A DNA stretch of 5,888 nucleotides from Acidobacteriota bacterium. Lineage in GTDB: Bacteria; Acidobacteriota; Terriglobia; Terriglobales; Acidobacteriaceae. The DNA lies in the NCBI GenBank assembly GCA_021846065.1, contig JAJZCP010000109.1, positions 1-5,888 on the forward strand, written 5' to 3'. Made by a program: the position numbers and the translations under genes. How positions within the stretch are numbered: the stretch's first letter is position 1; every line of letters begins with the position of its first letter. Below are positions 1 through 5,888 of this stretch, in pieces. Below the pieces are notes generated by a model. That model was not told where the DNA came from. It ran no database searches and worked only from the letters and a program-made list of their open reading frames with translations.

Positions 1-608
1 ACCCCTGTTACACGCCGCTGTTTCTGCTGGAGCGATTGGCAAAGGTCGATCCGGCGGGTCCGTGGATCGGGATTGCGCTCAAGCAGCCGGAGCTGATCGC
101 GCAGAGTTCGCCGGGCGGGTTCACGATGGACTGGGTGAGTTATACGCCAGGGACGGGCTTTGCGCCGTCGCTGGAGAGCGCCGTGAAGTCGGAGGGCGCG
201 CTGGGCAGTTATGACGCGATCCGCGTGTATCTGTGGGCGGGGATGACCAGCGCAGAGCAGCCGGCGCGGCGCGAGATGCTGAAAAGCCTGAGCGGGATGA
301 GCGGCTATCTGGCACAGCACGGCGCTCCACCAGAGAAGGTGAATGCGTTGGGAGTGCCGCTGGCGGGCGACGGCCCTGTGGGCTTTTCCGCTGCCGTACT
401 GCCATTTCTGGAGGCTTTGGGCGATTCTGCGGACGCCACGCGGCAGATGCAGCGGATAGAATCGCAACTGGATGAAAAAACGGGACTTTACGGGAAGGTT
501 CCAACCTACTACGATCAGAATCTGATCTTGTTTGGAGTGGGCTGGATGCAGAAGCAGTTTCGCTTCTCAGACAGCGGAGAATTGATCGTGCCATGGCAGC
601 ATCGTTGA
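1..608 (+). CDS. bcsZ: Cellulose synthase operon endo-beta-1,4-glucanase (GH8), 3' part only
   Basis: This is the C-terminal part of BcsZ, the periplasmic glycoside hydrolase family 8 enzyme that cuts beta-1,4-glucan and is needed for normal cellulose export. The frame is open from nt 3 with no start, so the gene begins upstream; about 201 codons are visible, against about 370 for E. coli BcsZ. The motif SYDAIRVYLWAGM (from nt 207) closely matches E. coli SYDAIRVYMWVGM. Its Asp (nt 213-215) aligns with the E. coli catalytic base Asp243 by motif and by distance to the C terminus (130 versus 125 residues). Other family matches are PPEKVNA, GPVGFSAAVLPFL, YYDQNLILFGVGW and the ending FRFSDSGELIVPW. 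The signal peptide and general acid Glu would lie in the missing half. The TTG at nt 36 is an internal Leu codon, not a start. The stop TGA lies inside bcsC. Family assignment is secure; activity is inferred from the conserved Asp. Confidence 0.95.
   Translation, partial: PCYTPLFLLERLAKVDPAGPWIGIALKQPELIAQSSPGGFTMDWVSYTPGTGFAPSLESAVKSEGALGSYDAIRVYLWAGMTSAEQPARREMLKSLSGMSGYLAQHGAPPEKVNALGVPLAGDGPVGFSAAVLPFLEALGDSADATRQMQRIESQLDEKTGLYGKVPTYYDQNLILFGVGWMQKQFRFSDSGELIVPWQHR
575..580 (+). promoter_or_regulatory. Candidate ribosome binding site for bcsC
   Basis: CGGAGA, with a GGAG core at nt 576-579, lies inside the end of bcsZ. It is 13 nt before the ATG at 593, longer than the usual 5-9 nt. No other ATG, GTG or TTG in the bcsC frame close upstream gives a better start, and the ATG at 593 gives a complete signal peptide. 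The weak spacing fits a start that depends partly on ribosomes finishing bcsZ (inference). Confidence 0.4.
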
Positions 609-3600
609 GACGATGGCGAACTCGGAGATGGTTGGGCTGGACGGCGGCGTGGGTGCCGGTCTTGATGCTGGCCTGCATCGCTGCGCCTGTCCGCGCGCAG
701 CAGGTCAGCCAGGCTGAGACCATCCTGATCCAGAAGGCACAGGCGCTGGAAGCGCGCGGACGGCCCGATCTGGCGGCGCAGGTGTGGCAGCAGATTCTCT
801 TGTCCGATCCGAAGAACCCGCAGGCACTGGCGGGTGTGGCGCGATCGTTTCGTCTGAGTGGCAATTCGGCGGCTTCGAGCGCGGCCATCGAGAAGCTGCG
901 CAAGCTGAATCCAAACGATCCGAATATCAAGAAACTGGAAAGCCTGCACAGCAATCGCTCGCAGGATCAGCGCCTGGCGATGGCCGGCACGCTGGCCAAA
1001 TCCGGCAATGCGGTTGCGGCGATGAAGATTTATCGCGAGTACTATGGCGATCATCCGCCGGATGGCGATATCGGCCTGGCTTATTACGACACGTTATATG
1101 CCACGCCGGATGGACGGGATGAAGCGATTGCCGGCATGCGTGCGATGGCGGCGCGCAATCCTTCGGATCCACGATTTGCGGTGGAGCTGGGCCGGATGTT
1201 GACCTACGATCCGCGAACGCGCGCGGAGGGCATCCGGATTTTGCAGCAGAATCAGGGCGTGGACGATGCAGCGACCGCGCTGCGCCAGGCGCTGCTGTGG
1301 GACGCGGCCAATCCGGCATCGGCCACCGAGCTGCGGGATTATCTGAAGAGCAATCCGCAGGACAAGGAACTGGCGCAGAAGCTGCATGAAAACGAGGACA
1401 AGCTGGCGCAGATGAACTCCGGCATCGCGCGGACGCCTGCGGAGCGAGCCGCCTTTGCGGCTTTGAATGCGCATCGGCTGAAGGAAGCCGATACGCGCTT
1501 TGCGGCGATCCTGGAACAGAGTCCGGACAATCCGCGCGCGGCCGTGGGCATGGGTTATGTGCGGATGCAGCAGAGCAACTTTGGCGCAGCGGTCAGCTAT
1601 TTCACCCAGGCGAACGCGAATGGATATCACAGCGCCGCGGTCAGCAGCGCGCTGGCCACTTCGCGCTTCTGGTACACGATGAGCGAGGCGGCGGATGCGG
1701 CCAAAGCGAACGAGACCGATCTGGCCGAAGAGCGCTATCGTGCCGCTCTGGCGATGCGTCCGCAAAGCCCGGATGCGCTGAGCGGGTTGGCCGGGCTGTA
1801 TCTGAAGGAGCAGCGATACGCGACGGCGATCAACACCTATCAGACGCTGCTGCGCAGGCGTTCCACTTCAGCCGACAACTGGCGCGGGCTGTTCCAGGCG
1901 CAGGTGCAGGCAGGCCAGGGCGCACAGGCATTGCAGACCACACGGCGGTTTCCCCTCGCCGTGCGCAACACGCTGAATCGCGATCCGGTTTACCTGCAAG
2001 CTCTTTCGACGCTGTATCAGTCGCAGGGACAGACGGCGTTGGCGCAATCGACGCTGGCGCGCGCGATGGCCTTGCCATTTCCCGCCGACGATCCGGCGCT
2101 GAAGATGGGAACGCAGCTTCAATACGCCGGGATGTTGACGCAGTCGCAGCAGTACAGTCAGGCAGTTGCGGTCTATCAGCAGATTCTGGGTCAGGATCCG
2201 AACAGCCTGCCGGCGTGGATGGGACTGACCTCCGCCTATCACCAGATGGGGCAGGATCAGGCTGCGATTCAAGTGGTGGAGCGGATGCAGCCGACGACCT
2301 ATGATGCGGCGCTGGCCAATCCGGATTTTCTGTCGATGCTGGCGTCGATCTATCAGCAGGCCAATCAACTGGAGATTGCGCAAAGCCTGCTGGAGCGTTC
2401 GATTCATCTGCAGCAGTTGAACCATCAGCAGCCAACTCCGGCGCTGATGGCGCAACTGGCGGGGTTGTATATGCTGCGCGGCAATACGCAGCAGGCGTAT
2501 GAGTTGTATCGGCACATTCTGACGGAGCATCCGGACAATCTGAATGCCTGGCAGGGATTGATCGGAACGCTGCAAAGCACGAATCACACTGCGGAGGCGC
2601 TGCAACAGATTCAGTTGATTCCGCCTGCGGTGCGCGCGCGGCTGGAACAGAACGTGGATTTTGTGCAGACAGAGGCGAGCTTGTACTCTTCGGCGGGAGA
2701 CACGGCGCTGGCGACGGCGTATTTCAATCGCGTGCGCGGATATTATCGGGCGGCGCATCGACCGATGCCGGCGGCAGCGGAGATTCAAAGCGCCTATCTG
2801 CTGTTCAATGCGAAGAACGATCGCGCGCTGTATCCGGCATTGATGCAGCTTGGCGCGCGCAACGATCTGACGATTGCGCAGCGCAGGACGGTGCAGGGAT
2901 TGTGGGCTAACTGGGCTGCGCGACGGGCAACGGCGGATGTGGCGCGCGGAGATACACGGCAGGCAACGGAGCTGCTGGATGCCACGGCGCAGGCGTTCCC
3001 GAATAATCCGGATGTGCTGCGCACGGTAGCAGGTGGCTATGTGACGGCGGGCCATGCCAAGGAAGCGCTGGCGCTTTTTCGCAGCATCGGCATGCAGAAT
3101 GCGACGTCGGCGGATTACCAGGGCGCGATTGGCGCGGCACTGGCGGCGAATGACAGGAATCAGGCCGAAGCGTGGCTGCGCGATGCGCTGAACCTCTATC
3201 CGCACGATCCTTCGATTCTGGGAGCGGCGGCGCGATTTGAACAGGTGCGTGGCGATAATGCGCGAGCGGCGGATTATTGGCGGGCGTCGTTGCAGGCGAT
3301 GGCTCCGGTGACGCCGACCGATACGCTGGCGCATGACCTGGTGAGGCCGGAGGACAGTGCGACGGTGTGGAAGGCGAATACGCCGCGCCAGCTTGCCTCG
3401 CTGCTGAATCCGGATGACCGGCCATTTCAGAACACGATTCAGCTTCCGCCGCTGCCTTCCTATGGGCACGATCCTTACGACGGCGCAGCGCCGGTGAATC
3501 TGCCTGGCAATGCGGGGTCTGCGTATGCGGCGGCCTCTCCGGCGACAGAATCGAATAGTGCGGTGATGTCGGCCTTGCCGCCGTATGCGCAGACCGCGCA

Positions 3601-5806
3601 GCCGATGTCGAGCGCTTCGGTTGCGCCTGCGCTGCCCGCGGCGGGAACGATGGACGACAGCGCTGTCGAGAGCACTGGCGCTGCGGCGCAACCATCCGGT
3701 TTGGCCCAGTCCAGTCAGGCCCAGTCGAGTCAGGCCACAGCGCGGCGACAACACAGGCGACCAGGCGCGAAGAGCCTCGGTTCAGATACTTCGACATCGT
3801 CCGGATACGAGGGGCAGATGCATCTGCCTGCGGGCGGGCAGACGGTGATCCAGACCGATGGAGCAGGACAGCCAGGCAGCGTGAGCGGAACGGGCGGTAT
3901 GGGGGCGGCTCAGCCGGATGCGGGCGAGCAGCTTCCGCAGCAGGTTCCGCCTGCCGAGTTGCAGTCTTCGCCGGAGATCACCGAGCCGCAGGCGTCGATG
4001 CCAAACGGTCCGGGCCTGGGCGGCGCAGGGGTCGGTGGGCTGCGCATCAGCGCACAGCCGATGGGCGCGTTGGCGGCGCGGACGCAGGCGATGCTGGCTT
4101 CAGAGACGGACTCGCAACTGACGCAGGGAATGGAGCTGCCAGGCGGTAACGGGGGATGGTCGGCGACGCAAATGGCCGCGGGACAGAATCCGGAGAGCGC
4201 AACGCTCGGCTATCGTGAGGCGCAGTACACGCCTTCGGCTCAGGATGCGGCTGCGGCGGCGTATTCCGCGCGGCAACAACAGCAGCCCGTGCAGCAGCAG
4301 CAGACGCTTCCGTATACGCCACCACCGGCAAAACGCCGTCGTCGCAGGAGCGCATTGCCGGCAGCGGCTCCGCAGATGGCTCCGGCAGTTCCTGTGCAGC
4401 AGACAGTGCCTGTTCCGCAGATGGAAGAGCCGGCGCAAAGCGATCAGCAGCCCACCGGACTGACCGATGAGCAACTGCAGGAGCGCAACCTGCCGCCGCT
4501 GCGTGGTTCCTGGGTGAAGGTGCGCCGCGCGCCGCGCGTGCTGAGTCCGCGTGAAGAGGCGGAGAATCAGTTGCGGCAGATCGAAGGTGGATACAGCGGC
4601 TGGCTGGGCGGCTCCGGAGTGATCGACTATCGCACCGGACAGCCTGGCTTCGATGCCATGACTGCGCTTTATGCACCGTTCGAGCTTTCAGCGCCGCTGG
4701 GACAGGTGGCTCGGTTTACGCTGATTGCCACTCCGGTCTTCCTGAACTCGGGGCAGGCGACGGGCAACAGCGTGGCGCAGTTGAGCACGCTCAACGGCGC
4801 AGCGGTAGGATTGCAGCCGGAGCCGCTGGGAACTGTGCTGAATACGAATACGACGGTGCCCAATCAGCAGAATGCGGTGGGCATGGAGGGTGAGGCGCAG
4901 TTGGCGTTTTCCACCTTTGCCATTGCCGCGGGAACGACGCCGTATGGATTTCCGGTCTCCAACCTGCTGGGTCGCCTCTTCTGGCGTCCGCGCAATGGAC
5001 CGTTCTCGATCAATCTGGTGCGCGATTCGGTGAAGGATTCGCAGCTTTCCTGGGCGGGAATGCGGGATCCAGGCTCGATTACGCAGATCTTTCCGGGCAA
5101 TATCTGGGGTGGAGTGGTTGCCGACCAGGGCACGCTGCAATATGCGCACGGCGACCAGATTTCCGGCCTCTATGTCGGGATCGGCGGTCAGTACATCACC
5201 GGACATCATGTGCAGACCAACAACCGTGTGGATGGCTCGCTGGGCGCGTACTGGCGCGTGAAGCAGTATCCGGAGTATGGGACGCTGAATGTGGGCGCGA
5301 ACTTCTTTGCCATGGGCTATGCGAAGAACGAGCTGCTCTATACCTATGGCCAGGGCGGTTATTTCAGTCCGCAAAATTACTTTCTGGCAAATATTCCGGT
5401 GACGTGGACGGGCCATTATCTGACGCGCTGGCACTACTCGATTCTGGGCAGTCTGGGCATTCAGGCCTTCAACAACGACATTGCGCCGCTGTTCCCGCTG
5501 GACAAGGCTCTGGAGGTGGGAACGACCGTGGTCGTGGGTGCCAATACGGTGGGCAACCTGGCGATTCCCGCGATCACAAGCGTCGGTCCAAACTACGATC
5601 TGGTGGGGCAGACCGCGTATCAGATCAGCGATCACTGGTTCGCGGGCGGCTTCCTGAGCGCGAACAACTCACGCAACTACGCTTCGGTGATCGCCGGCTT
5701 CAGCGTTCACTACATGTTCCGCTCGCAGCCCTCGACGGTGACCGCGCCAACCGGGCTGTTCCCGGATGACGACCAGCACATGCTGCGTCCGCTTCTGGTG
5801 CCGTAG
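593..5806 (+). CDS. bcsC: Cellulose synthase outer-membrane export protein BcsC (TPR domain plus beta-barrel), extended form
   Basis: BcsC carries nascent cellulose across the periplasm and out through the outer membrane. The product is 1737 residues, against 1157 in E. coli. Residues 1-35 are a Sec-type signal peptide: an Arg-rich start (RRWRTRR), a hydrophobic core (TAAWVPVLMLACIAA) and likely cleavage after APVRA. Residues ~40-905 hold about 20 TPR-like units; clear ones lie near 41-74, 394-427, 505-537, 539-571, 615-648, 806-836 and 838-872 (pattern A..Y...G....A...Y...L...P). Residues ~945-1300 are a Q/A/P/S/G-rich linker. Residues ~1320-1710 are the BCSC_C barrel, sharing strong signatures with E. 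coli BcsC: GTTPYGF (1447), RDSVKDSQLSWAGMRDP (1477), WGGVVAD (1505), ITGHHVQTNNR (1535), YTYGQGGYFSPQNY (1583) and IPVTW (1601). The ATG at 593 overlaps bcsZ by 16 nt, implying one transcript and coupled translation. No regulatory domain is visible; in this family c-di-GMP control acts on BcsA. The extra length compared with E. coli is mostly the linker. Assignment is very secure. Confidence 0.97.
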   Translation: MAASLRRWRTRRWLGWTAAWVPVLMLACIAAPVRAQQVSQAETILIQKAQALEARGRPDLAAQVWQQILLSDPKNPQALAGVARSFRLSGNSAASSAAIEKLRKLNPNDPNIKKLESLHSNRSQDQRLAMAGTLAKSGNAVAAMKIYREYYGDHPPDGDIGLAYYDTLYATPDGRDEAIAGMRAMAARNPSDPRFAVELGRMLTYDPRTRAEGIRILQQNQGVDDAATALRQALLWDAANPASATELRDYLKSNPQDKELAQKLHENEDKLAQMNSGIARTPAERAAFAALNAHRLKEADTRFAAILEQSPDNPRAAVGMGYVRMQQSNFGAAVSYFTQANANGYHSAAVSSALATSRFWYTMSEAADAAKANETDLAEERYRAALAMRPQSPDALSGLAGLYLKEQRYATAINTYQTLLRRRSTSADNWRGLFQAQVQAGQGAQALQTTRRFPLAVRNTLNRDPVYLQALSTLYQSQGQTALAQSTLARAMALPFPADDPALKMGTQLQYAGMLTQSQQYSQAVAVYQQILGQDPNSLPAWMGLTSAYHQMGQDQAAIQVVERMQPTTYDAALANPDFLSMLASIYQQANQLEIAQSLLERSIHLQQLNHQQPTPALMAQLAGLYMLRGNTQQAYELYRHILTEHPDNLNAWQGLIGTLQSTNHTAEALQQIQLIPPAVRARLEQNVDFVQTEASLYSSAGDTALATAYFNRVRGYYRAAHRPMPAAAEIQSAYLLFNAKNDRALYPALMQLGARNDLTIAQRRTVQGLWANWAARRATADVARGDTRQATELLDATAQAFPNNPDVLRTVAGGYVTAGHAKEALALFRSIGMQNATSADYQGAIGAALAANDRNQAEAWLRDALNLYPHDPSILGAAARFEQVRGDNARAADYWRASLQAMAPVTPTDTLAHDLVRPEDSATVWKANTPRQLASLLNPDDRPFQNTIQLPPLPSYGHDPYDGAAPVNLPGNAGSAYAAASPATESNSAVMSALPPYAQTAQPMSSASVAPALPAAGTMDDSAVESTGAAAQPSGLAQSSQAQSSQATARRQHRRPGAKSLGSDTSTSSGYEGQMHLPAGGQTVIQTDGAGQPGSVSGTGGMGAAQPDAGEQLPQQVPPAELQSSPEITEPQASMPNGPGLGGAGVGGLRISAQPMGALAARTQAMLASETDSQLTQGMELPGGNGGWSATQMAAGQNPESATLGYREAQYTPSAQDAAAAAYSARQQQQPVQQQQTLPYTPPPAKRRRRRSALPAAAPQMAPAVPVQQTVPVPQMEEPAQSDQQPTGLTDEQLQERNLPPLRGSWVKVRRAPRVLSPREEAENQLRQIEGGYSGWLGGSGVIDYRTGQPGFDAMTALYAPFELSAPLGQVARFTLIATPVFLNSGQATGNSVAQLSTLNGAAVGLQPEPLGTVLNTNTTVPNQQNAVGMEGEAQLAFSTFAIAAGTTPYGFPVSNLLGRLFWRPRNGPFSINLVRDSVKDSQLSWAGMRDPGSITQIFPGNIWGGVVADQGTLQYAHGDQISGLYVGIGGQYITGHHVQTNNRVDGSLGAYWRVKQYPEYGTLNVGANFFAMGYAKNELLYTYGQGGYFSPQNYFLANIPVTWTGHYLTRWHYSILGSLGIQAFNNDIAPLFPLDKALEVGTTVVVGANTVGNLAIPAITSVGPNYDLVGQTAYQISDHWFAGGFLSANNSRNYASVIAGFSVHYMFRSQPSTVTAPTGLFPDDDQHMLRPLLVP
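3703..3736 (+). repeat. Two tandem 15-nt in-frame repeats in the bcsC linker
   Basis: Nt 3703-3717 and 3718-3732 are adjacent 15-nt copies differing at one base (C at 3712, G at 3727); the match continues a few bases into a third unit. They encode AQSSQ twice (residues 1038-1047). The period is a whole number of codons, as expected for slippage tolerated in a disordered linker. Confidence 0.75.
4274..4303 (+). repeat. Poly-glutamine (CAA/CAG) tract in the bcsC linker
   Basis: The tract encodes QQQQPVQQQQ (residues 1228-1237), using two CAA then two CAG codons, a Pro-Val break, then four CAG codons. It is a short codon-repeat run prone to slippage inside the disordered linker, 27 nt before the KRRRRR cluster. 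Confidence 0.75.
4369..4424 (+). repeat. In-phase 11-bp direct repeat in the bcsC linker
   Basis: TCCGCAGATGG occurs at nt 4369-4379 and again at 4414-4424, exactly 45 nt (15 codons) apart, encoding Pro-Gln-Met at residues 1260-1262 and 1275-1277. The residues between are Pro/Val/Gln-rich (PAVPVQQTVPV). It may be the remnant of a duplicated 15-residue unit; chance similarity in a biased sequence is possible. Confidence 0.45.
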
Positions 5807-5888
5807 CGCCGGTTGATGCGCCGGACTACCACGAAGCGGCGAGCGAGATGCGTATGCACAATCCCCCCGCATCCGCAGCTTTTCCGGA
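5807..5888 (+). other. Sequence downstream of bcsC, no clear gene or terminator
   Basis: These 82 nt follow the bcsC TAG stop. A 7-bp direct repeat GCGCCGG starts at the stop codon's last base (5806-5812) and recurs at 5818-5824. The only hairpin seen (CGCCG 5819-5823 with CGGCG 5837-5841) has a 13-nt loop and no following T run, so it is not a convincing terminator. ATGs at 5848 and 5854 open a frame to the window end (MRMHNPPASAAFP), the second with GAG 7 nt before it, so a further gene could start here. Too little is visible to call it. Confidence 0.4.

Larger units (their letters stand above)
3425..4492 (+). other. Low-complexity linker segment of bcsC between TPR and barrel domains
   Basis: This part of bcsC encodes residues ~945-1300. 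It is dominated by Q, A, P, S and G, has few aromatic or long hydrophobic stretches, and shows no recognisable fold. It contains two basic clusters (RRQHRR at residues 1051-1056 and KRRRRR at 1247-1252), Q runs at 1228-1237, Gly-rich patches near 1085-1105 and 1139-1149, and Pro-rich stretches near 1239-1280. It is probably intrinsically disordered and lies in the periplasm, because it sits between the periplasmic TPRs and the barrel. The reading frame continues without interruption, so it is a real coding insertion and not a frameshift artefact. Its function is unknown. Confidence 0.8.

Noticed and set aside
605..700. Possible Tat signal or lipoprotein signal at the BcsC N terminus (TRRWLGW and LMLAC)
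   Set aside because: The twin-Arg stretch departs from the S/T-RR-x-F-L-K consensus, and MLAC lacks Leu at the -3 position of a lipobox. Unfolded export by Sec is expected for an outer-membrane barrel, and VRA gives a reasonable signal peptidase I site.
1868..3754. 628-codon open frame on the minus strand inside bcsC
   Set aside because: Its translation is dominated by Arg, His, Gln and Ile, with no recognisable domain. It is the antisense shadow of the GC-rich, codon-biased TPR region of bcsC.
4274..4303. Glutamine-codon repeats considered as a regulatory or CRISPR-like repeat
   Set aside because: They are in frame within bcsC, have no spacers, and are explained as a poly-Gln stretch in a low-complexity linker.
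4688..5635. 315-codon minus-strand open frame opposite the barrel region
   Set aside because: It lies fully antisense to strongly conserved barrel coding sequence, has an Arg/His-rich composition and no known motif, so it is best explained by codon bias.
5819..5841. Possible rho-independent terminator after bcsC
   Set aside because: The stem is only 5 bp with a 13-nt loop and no downstream T tract.
5848..5888. Possible start of a downstream gene (ATG at 5848 or 5854)
   Set aside because: Only about 13 codons are visible, the RBS is weak, and the peptide is not recognisable, so it is not called as a CDS.

Overview
This window is part of a bacterial cellulose synthesis and secretion (bcs) operon on the plus strand. 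It holds the 3' end of bcsZ, a periplasmic GH8 endo-beta-1,4-glucanase, followed by a complete, unusually long bcsC, the outer-membrane cellulose export porin with a periplasmic TPR domain. About 80 nt of trailing sequence follow. The order bcsZ-bcsC matches the E. coli-type operon (bcsA-bcsB-bcsZ-bcsC), so bcsA and bcsB would be expected upstream, outside the window.

Layout: nt 1-608 is the last ~200 codons of bcsZ. Nt 593-5806 is bcsC, which overlaps the end of bcsZ by 16 nt in another frame, so the two are probably translationally coupled. Within BcsC the order is signal peptide (residues ~1-35), a long TPR solenoid (~40-905), a ~350-residue low-complexity linker rich in Q/A/P/S/G (~945-1300), and the BCSC_C outer-membrane barrel (~1320-1710) with a short tail. 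Nt 5807-5888 is non-coding or the very start of a next gene; no convincing terminator is visible.

How the genes work together (established for the family): BcsA/BcsB polymerise glucan and extrude it into the periplasm. BcsZ trims or edits the glucan there. BcsC scaffolds the periplasm through its TPRs and passes the polymer out through its barrel. Both proteins here belong to that single export route.

Organism: the DNA is GC-rich (roughly 60%) and the genes are Gram-negative in type (outer-membrane barrel, Sec signal peptide). Sequence divergence from the enterobacterial proteins, codon choice and the very long BcsC suggest a soil diderm such as Acidobacteriota (Terriglobia). That is inference only; a proteobacterium cannot be excluded from this window.

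No new system is evident. The most distinctive feature is the long, repeat-containing, basic-patch-bearing linker placed between the TPR solenoid and the barrel of BcsC.
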